64,000 nucleotides of DNA from Biscogniauxia marginata (lineage: Eukaryota > Ascomycota > Sordariomycetes > Xylariales > Xylariaceae), in NCBI GenBank assembly GCA_022695795.1, contig MU404067.1:248001-312000 (forward strand), given 5' to 3'. The notes beneath the pieces are model-generated. The model made no database searches. It was given only the letters and a program-made list of their open reading frames with translations, and had not been told where the DNA came from. Of the stretch, positions 13,010-23,841 are shown in pieces; positions within the stretch are counted from its first letter, which is position 1; every line of letters starts with the position of its first letter. Made by a program: the position numbers and the translations under genes.

Positions 13010-13742
13010 GAAACTACATTGGTAGGGCGATGTCGAAGAGCATTGATTCCCATCACTTCAACCACATACGCATCTTCCTACTCCTAAGGGGCTCGAGCAC
13101 TTCAATAGGAAATATACAAAATAGACAGTAAATTCCATTATAACCTCAAGTTCCGATTCTCTAAATTTAACATTTTACGCCTTCATATTGTGAAATAGTT
13201 TGTAACCCTAGCAATGCATAATACATTCACGTAGGCGGGCGCCCTCCATAAGCCTCATAGTTACATTTGGTGGCGGGAAAAGGGTGGTTATTGGTGACTA
13301 CATAAAACACTGCTAACGTAGACCACGACATACCACGCGAAGACTCGTAACAGTCAATACATACCTTTAGATTTCAGGCTGTACGACACTCCCTGATCGT
13401 ATGCTCATGAAGTGCATCCAGATTTCCGGGTGCGCAAATTTGTTAGAGGTTTAACAAGCGAGGAGAGTGCAAACACCGGAAACGCCACGTTTTTTGTTCT
13501 TTTATTGATGTTTTGTCTTTCATCATTCACACAACCTGAAAGGCCTTGGTGTAATTTAACTACTTTATAATGTATCACCAAGCTTCCTTAAAAAGCCATT
13601 AGCAGATTTCTTAGTCAGGTATGTGAGATGCATTCTATTGCGGGCTTTATCAACAAGTCGACCCTTTCAAGCTGCGTCGGCAATCAGACTAGAAAATTCA
13701 TTCCTAAGCTTCGAGGAAACCAATTTAATCAGCACGGCAACT
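13010..13742. other. Convergent 3' region, no gene seen
   Basis: This stretch separates the ends of the histidine phosphatase (+) and the aldo/keto reductase (-). I see only short frames and AT-rich tracts that would fit 3' UTRs and polyadenylation signals. Confidence 0.5.
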
Positions 13743-14805
13743 TCAATCCACTTCAGTGCCAGCCTTGTAGTTGCCATATGTAGAGCCCATGTATGCTAAA
13801 CGTTCCTGTTAGAGTGCCGGAGAACTGAAAGCGGTGCATTAGGGAAAGCTTACCAACGGTCATCCCTTGATGGTGCTTCTGCTTGCCCAACTCCGAGATC
13901 TGCTTGATCTCCGCAGGTGCTAGCTTGAATGTGAACGCCTTGCTCCTATACCCTTGAAGCCGCTGCTCGTTCGAACTAGTAGTAATCGCGGGGATGCCCT
14001 GATCAAAACACCATCTCAACGCGATGTCACCTTCCGTAACACCATACTTCTTAGCTAGCTCGACATAGGTCTCATCTAGAGGACCAGGCCGTCCTGTCGT
14101 GATAGGTGTTAGAGGGGAGAACACGACAACACCAATATCTTGTCGGCGAAGAAAGTCAATCAAGTCCCCGTGTTGCAGGTACGGATGGTACTCGATCTGA
14201 TTAACAGCAGGTGGGATCTTGGCTGTCTGGAGGATGATCTCGATATCGTCTTGCATGCAGTTGGAAACGCCGATTGACTTCACTTTGCCAGAGCCCATGA
14301 GTTCTTCCATCTGCTTCCAAATGGCTTGTTGTCCTTCTGGCGAGCCTGCGGCGAAGGGCACATGCACTAGGTAGAGGTCAAGGTACTTCAAGCCAAGCTT
14401 ACTTAGTGACGTATCTAAGGCGGCACGGATATCTTGGTTTTTGGACCCGACTACTTTGGTCGTGACGAAAAGCTTTTCACGAGGTACACCAGAGGCCTTG
14501 ATACCTGCGCCTACTGCCGCCTCGTTATGATAGGCTAACAACATACGAGTCAGCTTGAAATGAGTTGCCGAAGACAGGTAGTCTTGCCTTCAGCGCAATC
14601 GAGACTGTAAAAGCCGTTTTTTATGGCCATGACCGTCTTCTTAATGATGTCCTCATCGTTACCCATGAAATTTGCTGTGCCAAAGCCGTATGAGAGCTTG
14701 GATCAGAGTTGACAGATATTAGCCGCGAATAGGAGGTGAGCATTGGGGACATACTATGGGAATCTGAATCCCGTCGGAAAATTTAAAGGAGGGAATGGGA
14801 TCCAT
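13743..14805 (-). CDS. Aldo/keto reductase, four exons
   Basis: NADPH-dependent carbonyl reductase of the AKR superfamily, 297 residues by my model. Exons (minus strand): 14,755-14,805, 14,588-14,696, 13,854-14,534 and 13,743-13,795. Introns are 58, 53 and 58 bp. Intron 2 starts with GCAAGA and is a GC-AG intron; the join gives D-C-A-E-A-Y-H-N-E, which fits the family exactly. The catalytic tetrad is complete: D50, Y55, K80 and H111 (in L-V-H-V-P). The TIM-barrel strand S-I-G-V-S-N-C and a late cofactor segment I-T-T-S-S-N-E are visible. It is probably cytosolic. No TCG-N5-CGR site was found upstream, so membership in the cluster regulon is uncertain. The last intron is inferred from splice sites and frame. 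Confidence 0.88.
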
Positions 14806-16706
14806 GTTGAGAAGTAGAATTGGGATCTCAAGGGAAAATGGCAATGGTTTCGACTTCGATAGATCGCTCGTCCACGATGATCGAGGAAACTTTCTGAGGT
14901 TGGAACTCTGCGGGTAAGAAAGTTTAGTACGAATTCTGTTCAAAGAAGAGATTCTCCGCACGTGAAACTAACAAGGCAATATATGAGGAGAAAGAGTTCA
15001 AAATGACTAAGCACTTGTCATCTTGTTATTTGTGGTGTGTCGCACAAACGGTTGGAGTAATGCTACCGGTTGGTGTTACCATGAGGTGCATGCATGTAGC
15101 ATATACTGTTTCAAATATATATAACAATACGTACCTATCTACCTGGTAATTATCAATTAAATAGGAAATTCTTTTATAGTTAAGAATCTAAACGTGAATT
15201 TAAACTTATGCCTATTTATGCCGACAAAGTTGAAAGAGAGGGAAGAAAGACATTTATAAGCAAGATGTGCCCGCCCTCGTGAATATGCTTTGAGGTCTAT
15301 TAAGCCGAAGTTTCTTTCGGATACTGCAGAAAGCCTCCATAGTTACTTTCCACATTCATATTTAAAATCCCATGCATAATGTTCATTGTGATATATGACT
15401 ATTGTCCTCTGTCAATATACTGATCCTAGTCGTACTTATGCACCACAGCATTTGTTAATATCCAGCTACGCAACCCAGATTCCTAACAGCACTGTAAACT
15501 TTATAAAGACACCAAGATTCATCTCCTTTAACGACATATGCCTTACCTGTTGGTTAAGTATGGGCATTCGGAGGAGATCACCTTGAGTTGAGTTTATTGA
15601 TTGTTCCCTAAACTTTATTCTTTCTAATTTACGCTCCTTCATAATTGGATGTAGAGGTTTTCTCTCCAAAGTATACTTCCATCAACCTTAGTAGACAGTG
15701 TTTCGAAACGGTGCTACTGCCTCAAGCTACGTAGGTAGGGATAGGTCTACGGTAGTAAATTTCTCCACAGTATCAGCCACCAACCAGTGTCACAGGGCTT
15801 ATCCCTTTCATAGTTGCTACCAATTACATTGAATATACAATACACGGATGCAGTGTATCTTGGCAATTTAACTATTGCGTGCTATTAATATTAGGGAGGA
15901 GCTCTTGATTACCGTCTCAAACTACTAACTTAAATATAGGGGTGTATTAATGATCTTATCAACACTTAACACAGGAATGTAATTAATTGGTTAGTGTATA
16001 CAACTATGTTCGTTTAAAGACCTTAAACTTCTTCAAGACAGCGGTCCGTTATTAGATACCTAAGGCATGCTGTGTATGTGGCAAACTCTACCCTTCCTGA
16101 TTGAGCTTCGCCTCTCCCTCCTTTTCCTTTCGTCGCCTTCCCCGTCAGACAATTATTGATGAATGATCCATGAACGAGTCATCTTTATGTGAGAAAACTA
16201 GCAATAACATGTAATACTATCTATATTTAACCCTACAGTAGTATTAGGCTTTGCTAGAAGTCCCTTAGTCGATGAAATCGCTTTTCGGTTCTACATACAT
16301 ATTATGAAGCATTCTTATCCTGTACTCAAATCTATTGGTGAACATCTACAGAACAACATGGTCGTACCTATCCCGTGGAGATAATATGGAGTAACGCGTA
16401 ATTTCGCTCACTCAAGCTGCATAGGAGCTCAGAATATGCCCTTGCATCAATCCTTGAATAGGATAATCCCATTTACCTACAAAAGACAATGCTATTCTTA
16501 TGCTCGGCGGTATTTTGGTAGTACTTGTGTAACATTTTCTCTTCCCTTGAACCCGACGCACTGTCTAGTTGTTACCGTTTCATACCTCAGATCCTGTTTA
16601 ATCGATATGGGAGGGCTTCCAGTTCGTCTCATTTTCCTCAAGTTGCTACATTCGACAAGCTCCTCTCATCATGTTTGAGAGAGTACTCACTAAAACTCAG
16701 GGCAAG
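14806..16706. other. About 1.9 kb intergenic stretch, no gene supported
   Basis: It separates the divergent aldo/keto reductase and FAD-oxidase pseudogene. Frames at 15,395-15,669 and 16,436-16,678 are short, overlap each other on both strands and have no recognisable motif. The proximal ends should hold the two promoters. Confidence 0.5.
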
Positions 16707-18620
16707 ATGGCCACCTGGACATCGATTATTGCCGTTTTCGGGGCTGTATGGATCGACCTATCGCAGTCGTCGCTGCTGAACCAGTCTCATCAACGGCAAT
16801 GCCGCTGTTTTCCGGGTGACACATGCTGGCCTTCGTCCGCCGAGTGGGACATATTCAATAAGATACTCAGAGGCAATCTGATAGCTACGGTGCCGATCGC
16901 GAGTCCCTGCCATAATACCTTTCCAGGAGTTAGCTATGATGCCAACGAGTGTACCGAGATCTAGGCTAATTGGGCTCGTCCCGAGTTACATCTTGCGACC
17001 TCTCACTCGCCCATGGACCTAGTCTTCGCTAACATGAGCTGTGATCCGTTTACGCCGCCGGATACGCAGTGTGTCATAGGCGCTTATGTATCTTACGCAT
17101 TTAACGCATCTGGAGCCGAGGACTATCGCGCGACCATGGCTTTCGCGCACAAGCTTGATATCCGTTTAGTCATTCGAAATATGGGGCACGACTACATGGG
17201 CAAGTTAGCCGGTGCCGGCGCATTGGCTCTTTGGACACATCACCTTAAGTATATGGCTATCTTGGACTATAGCTCGCTAGTCTATACAGGCAAGGCAATG
17301 AGAAACGGCGCTGGTGTCCAGACATCTGAGGTTTAAGAGTCCGCGAATGCCCGTGGCTTCCTCGTCATGGAAGGGGACTGCCCAACGGTAGGCATCACGG
17401 GTGGCTTTACCCAGGGTGGTGGGATTGGCCCACTCGGGTCCACGTTTGGGCTCGCGGCTGACCAAGTCCTGGATTGGGAGGTCGTCACGGCGAATGGGGA
17501 GCTCCTGACCGTGACACCAAGCCAGAACTCCGACTTGTATTGGGCTATCACGGGAGGTGGTGGCGGCACTTACGCTGCCGTGCTCTCAATGATGATAGTC
17601 AAGTTACATTTAGATATGCCTACTGCTGGTGTCACACTGTCGTTCACGGAGCTATCGTCAGAAACGTATTGGAGCATTGTTAAGACCTTTTTGAAGAATT
17701 TGCCATCAGTGTTGGACGAGGGCGCTACTAGCTATTGGCAGGTTCTGCCGGGAAATACGTTCAATATGCCGCAGTCCTACTTGCTGAACAAGACGGCCAA
17801 GACTCTCGAGCAGTTGCTACAGCCCACATTAAAGGCACTCGAGCAGAGTGGGATCCAATCTGGTAGGCGCGGATGAGTGGTCTAAATACCCCTTTCCTTG
17901 AACCCTATCTCTAGTTTGTGTGCGACTAGCTGACTGTCAAATAAATCGACAGCTTTCTCCTCTCGCAATTACCTAAGTTTCCAGGACGCTTTCTATACCA
18001 TGAATCCCGAGATGAATATCGTAGAGATCAATCTCGGCGGTCGCCTCATTCCGCACTCTATCGTAGAATCTGATGTCTCGGCCGCCGGACTAATCAGCTC
18101 TATTCGTACCATCATAGATAGCGGTGGCGTCTTAGCCGGAGTCTCCATGAACACCAGCCAGCCGCCTACATTCGCGAACTCGGTTCATCCGGCCTAGCGC
18201 GAGGCGTTCTTTAAGGCATTCTACGGGATGTGAATCGCCCTGTATCTTCAGTTCAGATGTCATCACTGGATATGATATAAGCAGTGATGGAGTGGAATGA
18301 ATGAATATAACTAACATGAGGTTTACTGTAGTCCTTATGACCGAACAAATATGACAGCGAACATCATCGGTCAGAGAACTGTTACGGACGTGCTAACAGC
18401 AGCGCTAGAAGCCGCGAGTCCAGGAGGTGCCGCGTACCTAAACGAGGCCGACATCAATCAGCCGCACTGGCAGGAGACTTTATAAGGTCCAAACTACGCC
18501 AGACTCCTCTCAATTAAGAGGGAGTATGATCCGGAAGGCATATTCTGGAGCAAGACGGCGGTGGGCAGCGAGGGGTAGGAAGCCGTCGCCGATGGGCGAC
18601 TCTGCACAACAGGCCAATAG
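16707..18620 (+). pseudogene. Berberine-bridge-type FAD-linked oxidase, inactivated by stops
   Basis: Fragments together form a BBE-like secreted flavoprotein (FAD_binding_4 plus BBE domain). There is a hydrophobic N-terminus with the ATG at 16,707 and C-R-C-F-P-G-D at the mature start. The FAD-His motif R-N-M-G-H-D-Y is present, and the FAD-Cys region reads G-D-C-P-T-V-G. The family C-terminus includes N-E-A-D-I-N-Q-P and Y-D-P-E-G-I-F-W. In-frame stops lie at 16,962 (TAG), 17,334 (TAA), 18,195 (TAG, expected Trp) and 18,576 (TAG, expected Trp), and another break near 18,483 reads T-L-stop-G-P-N-Y. A 17,868-17,962 intron is plausible. The four named stops each fit a single CpA-to-TpA change on one strand. 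H in the usual G-G-G-H-G-P motif is I. Such enzymes often oxidise or cyclise phenolics, so an ancestral role in the pathway is possible. Confidence 0.88.
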
Positions 18621-19311
18621 TATCAAGATGTGAATGAGTAAAATATCACTGGACATCGTGCATATATACAAGGTATCTCCTTTTCATGGAGCCTCTGCCA
18701 TTCCTTTCCCCTCTTTTTTAAACCCTGTCTTTGGTCTATGTCAATCAAACCTTTCTACCCACTTGCTACACACTAGCCCTTTAGACTCACCTAGTCCTGA
18801 AGAGCTTTCCTTTTGTCAATGAAGAATTTGTCGGGGGAAAATTAACCGAGATATCGGGAATATGATAAATATATGATACACTCAAGTCATGATCATGTCA
18901 TGAAAGCCTCGTCTCAATTCTTAATTGACAAGAACGTCAAATCAACGTGTTGGCTATATATTAATCCAATGAAGCGATTAGTACTGGTCTGATGTTTACT
19001 AAAGGCTGAGCTGTCTGCGTTCCAGATGCCTGTGTTAGAAGCTGACCAGGCCAGCCATCTTTTCTATGTGAGCCTTCTCCCCTTCGTATCTTGGCAAGCG
19101 ACTCTTCTAATGAAACATCTCCAGGCTAGTGTAGAACATTAGATGTATAAATATTGTCACGTTATTGAGTTATCGAACGTTGCAACTTACTAGCCATTTA
19201 TACCAGCAATAATGAATAAGAAACTTGTCGGCGCTTGAAAAAGGTCCAATATCAGTAAATATAAATACACATTCTAAAGACTTTTTCTATCCAGTCATTC
19301 CGTTCGTAAAC
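18621..19311. other. Short intergenic region, no gene seen
   Basis: It lies between the 3' ends of the FAD-oxidase pseudogene (+) and the P450 (-). The frame at 18,634-18,822 has no recognisable motif. Confidence 0.5.
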
Positions 19312-21033
19312 CTATACACCGTACCGAGTAACCCAAGCCTTGATACCGCTCGGGTCTGCAACTCCGACGATGAACTGGTCGCTCACAATATCGACATCCT
19401 TAGGGCCCGCACCGTCAAATTTAAAGTCAAACCGCATGACAAGAGCGGAGGTAACCAAGTAAAGTTCCGCCCAAGCCAAACTAAGTAAGAGAATAGTATT
19501 AGCAACAACGATGTTAGTGAATTAATAGAAGCGGAAGGGACTTACTGCATCCCGAGGCAGTTCCTCGTGCCCCTGGAGAATGGCACAAAGGTCTTATCCG
19601 ACTTCTTGCGCAGTTCCAAGTCCATCCACCGCTCGGGGTTGAACAGGCTCGCCTGGGGGTAGAGGTTCTCGTCACGGTGCATAAGCAGCGTGGTCATACC
19701 GACCGGCGTACCCTTGGGAATGCACCACTTCTCGTAGTATAGGTCGCGGTCGGGAGCGACGCGGGCCAGACGGGACGCGACAGACGGGCTCAGTCGCAGG
19801 CCCTCCATGATCACAGCCGTCAGGTACGGTAGCTGTTCGAGCGCGGCGACGCTGAGGTCCGCGGTGCCGGTCTCCTGGCGCGCGGCGGCGATCTCGGCCC
19901 GTAGGCGCGCTAGCATCACCGGGTCCTTGAATACGTAGTAGATGATCTGGCGGAGCACCGAGGCGGTCGACTCGTAGCCTGCGCCCGTGACAGACGTGAC
20001 CTCCTCGTACACGCGGTCGAGGCGCTTCTCGGCGTCCGGCAGCTTCGACTTCATGATGTCGTGGACAAGTGTGTGCGGCATGGTGGGGTCGGGGTTCTCA
20101 GACATAGAAGCCTCCATGATTTTCTTAGTGTCGTTGCGGCTGTTCTCGAGGAATACGAAAAATGCCTTATTGCCCTCGTCACCGATCGCCTTTGCTACCG
20201 ATGTCGGTAGGCTTAGAAGCAGAGGAGCAACCCAGCGGATGTGCTTTGTGACCCGCCACATCATCCCAAGGCCCACGATGGTCTTGGTCATGGCCTGGTT
20301 GAAGTCTTCCCGCTCAAGGTTGTTGTAGCTCTTACCGATGATGAAATTCGTCGACGCGTCCCGGGTGAAGGCGCTGACGGCGATGCCTAGGTTGATAGTC
20401 TTGTCTGTCCCTGAGACGGCGTCGATCCGCTGGCAGAGCTTATCAACGAGCTCCTTGATGATTTGCTGCTTGCTAGCAACATTTGACTTTGAGAAGAAGT
20501 TGTTCAGGGGTGCTCGACGCCGCCGGTGCAGATCATGGGGCGAGCATGAGACGGCGGACAGGGGTGCCCCGAATGCATCATAGGACCAGGCATATTTGTC
20601 CCATCGTCCATCCTGGCGGAAAAGCTTCTCAAAGTATGCCGGATCACTGACATGAAGTTCAAAAGGACTTATCCGGATAATAGGGCCTATAAGCCAAGTC
20701 AGTTCATAACCTAATTAAGTCCATCTCCCTGAATGCCAACTCACCATATTGCTTGTGCATCTCTTCAATTTTAAAGGTGTATTGACCATCGAGTATGAGG
20801 TCGTAGTAAGCCTCATACCAGCGGCTTATCGCGGCCAGTTTTGGACCTGGAAACTTAGCAAGGGGGTGAAGGTAGAGTCTGTAGAATACGAGACTAGCAT
20901 AGTAGACCACAACCGCCGTGGCAACATGTTGCCACGTGATTCTACTCAGAGCCTCGATGCTGCTTGAAGAGCTGATAGAATTAAGGATGGATTGATGTGC
21001 CTCGGGTGAGGACGAATTACTAAGAACTTCCAT
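19312..21033 (-). CDS. Cytochrome P450 monooxygenase, three exons
   Basis: A haem-thiolate monooxygenase of 532 residues. Exons: 20,745-21,033, 19,546-20,686 and 19,312-19,480; introns are 58 and 65 bp. A single membrane anchor lies near residues 35-55, followed by the Pro-rich hinge F-P-G-P. The I-helix oxygen-binding motif A-G-Y-E-S-T is at 332-337, E-G-L-R (ExxR) at 391-394, P-E-R-W at 447-450, and the haem loop F-S-R-G-T-R-N-C-L-G at 466-475 with the Cys ligand at 473. The sequence style recalls the fungal CYP58/CYP65 group of mycotoxin and polyketide clusters; that is an impression only. Two perfect TCGG-N3-CCGA palindromes lie 205-252 bp upstream, so it is probably a cluster tailoring hydroxylase. 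The open frame looks intact. Confidence 0.93.
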
Positions 21034-21237
21034 ACTGAATGAGTAGCTGGCATACAGTGGCAGATGAGTTTGGTTTGGTTGCGATGAAGCTCTTGTGATT
21101 GATTCACAACATATATATATGCGATGCCCTAGATGCGCTGAAGTATATATTTTTCGAAGATGATTATACTCCGTGATATCACGGTAATTTTGTACATCTG
21201 TTAATAGCATGGCACTACAACCGGGATTCATCAGGGA

Positions 21238-21248
21238 TCGGACGCCGA
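21238..21248. promoter_or_regulatory. TCGG-N3-CCGA palindrome, candidate AflR-type site 1 of P450
   Basis: TCGGACGCCGA lies 205 bp upstream of the P450 ATG. It matches the AflR consensus TCG-N5-CGR as a perfect palindrome. Confidence 0.6.
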
Positions 21249-21274
21249 AGCCCGTACAAGCCTCCACTTTTAAA

Positions 21275-21285
21275 TCGGAAGCCGA
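21275..21285. promoter_or_regulatory. TCGG-N3-CCGA palindrome, candidate AflR-type site 2 of P450
   Basis: TCGGAAGCCGA lies 37 bp from the first site, centre to centre. Paired palindromes are unlikely by chance, since an 8-base fixed pattern is expected about once per 65 kb. Confidence 0.6.
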
Positions 21286-22401
21286 TCGGTGGCTGTTTCA
21301 TAGGAGATATCAGAGGTTGCCACTTCTGGGTGTTCATCTTACTTAGTCAGAGGCTTAGTGCTGAGAGGAACAGGACACCTAGGCTGCTGGTGCGTGTCTG
21401 AAAATAAGTGTTCTTGTCCATAACTACTTACTTTACGCTGTCTAAGTCTTGGCTATCTCTTCCTACCCAGGCCGGATTTCCTGTTATAGATATCCTTATA
21501 TGTTATTAGATATTACTATTAGCGTATTAGCGACCTCGGAGAATGCTTTTATCGTACGATACCTCGATTGCAACGCCGAATTGGCGCATAGCGAATCTTA
21601 CCCTCTGCTGTATTCCGTAGAATGCCATACATAATGGGATCGTACGACAGTGAAATCGTGCCATATTCTTCATTAACTGCGTGCGTCTCGGAGGAATGTT
21701 GTTGTCGGCTATGAGGAACGGTATGGAACTAAATATCGTCAATACAAACTTGCCAAGTTTATCAAACTGTTAGGATGTTTTAAAGTGTGACCACCCTGAG
21801 GAGACAAAGGTACTGGACATCGCACATGATATGTATTGTTCCTTTAAACATATCCACTCGATTTCTAGTGTCAGATAGTCCACTTGTAAGAAGCTTTGTT
21901 TTTTTCATTGATGTTGTATTGTCTAGATGGGATATACTCAATAAACCTCAATAATTATATCTGAACACCCTAGATTATTAGCTAAAGAGAGACACCTGTC
22001 AGGCTACCACGCATGGCAGTATCTCGATCAAAGTTTATACACTTAGAAAAAGTCTGAAGTCGAATATACGTAACGCGGATAACTGTAATATGTGTATTGA
22101 GCCCGTAGGCTATGCAAGTCTCTACTTGTCTAGATGGCATATTGTATTGGGCCCACCACTGGCTCCATCTATTGTGTAGGGATATGGTCTTCTTCTAACC
22201 CCTGATTATAGTAATGACAGGAAAATATTTTCCAGGGACATGAGCCAAGCCCTGCATGGCACGCCAGTGGACACATGGCATTCTACCCACGAACGCCATA
22301 CCTGCATGTGTGGGCCACACACGTACGCTGTTTATAAGTAACAAAATCCAAAAATACAATAAACCGCTCGAGACTACTGCACGTAATCGGACCCTTCCTC
22401 C

Positions 22402-23841
22402 CTATTCCCGCCTCAGACCCTCCACAATCTCCAGAGATAACGACTTGAGCCTCTTCCTAAGATCCGCTTCCAACTGATCTAACATGACTGCGGAGAGCGG
22501 CAAGCCAGTCTCATAGTCCATAACGGTGCTGCTAAAGCCCGAACTGTCCGGGGTGTCCGGAGCCCCGCTCTTTTTTGCGGCTTGTATCTTGAGCTTTTGC
22601 GACAGCTGGTTGACGAGCCTCTGCACGCGGTGCAGCTCGCTTAGTACTAGTTGCGCCGCCATTCTCCCGGAGTCTTCCCCGTCCAGACAGTAGTCGCTGG
22701 TAGCGATAGAAGGCTCTTGGCCCAAGTGTTCAGACTTTGGTGATGCGTGCGGGCTTGGCGAGCCCCTATTGCTGCCGTTGCTGTTGGCACTGCTGCTACT
22801 GTTGCTGCCGCCGTGTAGATCACTTTTGCGTGCTGCTGCTGCATACCACCCGAGCACCTTGAAAACAATAAGGGACATGATAGTGAGGAGATAGCCATCA
22901 TGCGAGCAAGGACACTGTAGCATCGCGCTGACTGCCTCGATGGTAGCCTCATTTTTTGCGACAACGTCCTGGACCGTCGGAGTCGGAGTGTTGGGCTTGT
23001 CAACGCCCTGTGTAGATGGGCTTCTCTTCCTGCACGCCGTAGGTTGGTTGGGAAAGAGCTGTTTCATGAGACCCAAGGCCTGAAACAGGCATGAGCAAGC
23101 TGGTGGTTCTGCTGATATCGTGTCGTTGAGTGCCAGGTAGCTAAGGGTATCTTTCATGGGGGGTGAGCTATCGCTAGAGGGCAAGGATATTTCGGTGATG
23201 GCATTTTCGAATAGGGGAAATGGTTCAATAAGGCTTGGGGTACTATTATTATGGCTGTTGCTATTGGAGTGGGAGCTCAGGCCGGTGGAAAAGAAGTTTG
23301 CCTGGCCTAGTATGTCTGTATCGGAAGGGTCTCCTACGGGGAAGGATAGGGGCGAATTAAAGAAGTCGTCGAGTTCGGTAGATAGGTCTGGAAGAGAAGA
23401 CATGGGTGGATTAGCGGGCGAGAGGAGACCCGGGAAGAGAACATTGGTACAGGTGGTAGGCTTTGGTGATTGATGTATCATCCCCGGCGAAGGCAATGAA
23501 TCTAAGTTAGCAGGAGTAAACCAGCTATTCAGCGACGGCATGAATTGGTTGACGTCGAATGGGTCTGCCGTCGATGTCGTTCTAGGAGGAGTATGTCTTC
23601 TCTCGCTAATGCTCGACCGATGGTCGTGTTTGCGACCTCCACGCTTTGTTGCGACATACTCGCAGGTAAGACCACGCTTTGCGCACCGGGAGCACGTCGG
23701 TTTTTCCTTGTGGCATTTCACCTTCGATGACGCGCAAGCGTGACAGCTATCACGTAGCTTCGGTGCTGTTGGGCCTGAAGAGCGGCGACCCGTAGAAGGT
23801 GACGGTGTAGGTAACCTTGCGGGTGAATGTAACTCGGCCAT
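22402..23841 (-). CDS. AflR-type Zn2Cys6 transcription factor
   Basis: A 479-residue intronless regulator, presumably nuclear. The binuclear zinc cluster has C33, C36, C43, C50, C53 and C60 with spacing C-x2-C-x6-C-x6-C-x2-C-x6-C. A basic linker T-K-R-G-G-R-K follows, the arrangement typical of AflR-type proteins that bind TCG-N5-CGR. The N-terminal flank is Ser/Pro-rich, and the middle has low-complexity Ser/Asn tracts. The C-terminal half contains the AflR-like segment C-S-C-L-F-Q-A-L-G and a leucine/arginine-rich end with V-L-S-E-L-H-R-V-Q-R-L. It lies 3.6 kb from the AflS-type gene on the same strand, matching the regulatory pairing in aflatoxin and mdp clusters (AflR/AflS, MdpE/MdpA). 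It is the likely pathway-specific activator. Confidence 0.92.
   Translation of the reverse strand: MAELHSPARLPTPSPSTGRRSSGPTAPKLRDSCHACASSKVKCHKEKPTCSRCAKRGLTCEYVATKRGGRKHDHRSSISERRHTPPRTTSTADPFDVNQFMPSLNSWFTPANLDSLPSPGMIHQSPKPTTCTNVLFPGLLSPANPPMSSLPDLSTELDDFFNSPLSFPVGDPSDTDILGQANFFSTGLSSHSNSNSHNNSTPSLIEPFPLFENAITEISLPSSDSSPPMKDTLSYLALNDTISAEPPACSCLFQALGLMKQLFPNQPTACRKRSPSTQGVDKPNTPTPTVQDVVAKNEATIEAVSAMLQCPCSHDGYLLTIMSLIVFKVLGWYAAAARKSDLHGGSNSSSSANSNGSNRGSPSPHASPKSEHLGQEPSIATSDYCLDGEDSGRMAAQLVLSELHRVQRLVNQLSQKLKIQAAKKSGAPDTPDSSGFSSTVMDYETGLPLSAVMLDQLEADLRKRLKSLSLEIVEGLRRE

Larger units (their letters stand above)
21034..22401. other. P450 promoter and 3' region of the regulator gene
   Basis: No gene is supported here; small frames at 21,449-21,742 lack motifs. 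The part nearest 21,034 carries two AflR-type palindromes and is the P450 promoter. Confidence 0.55.
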
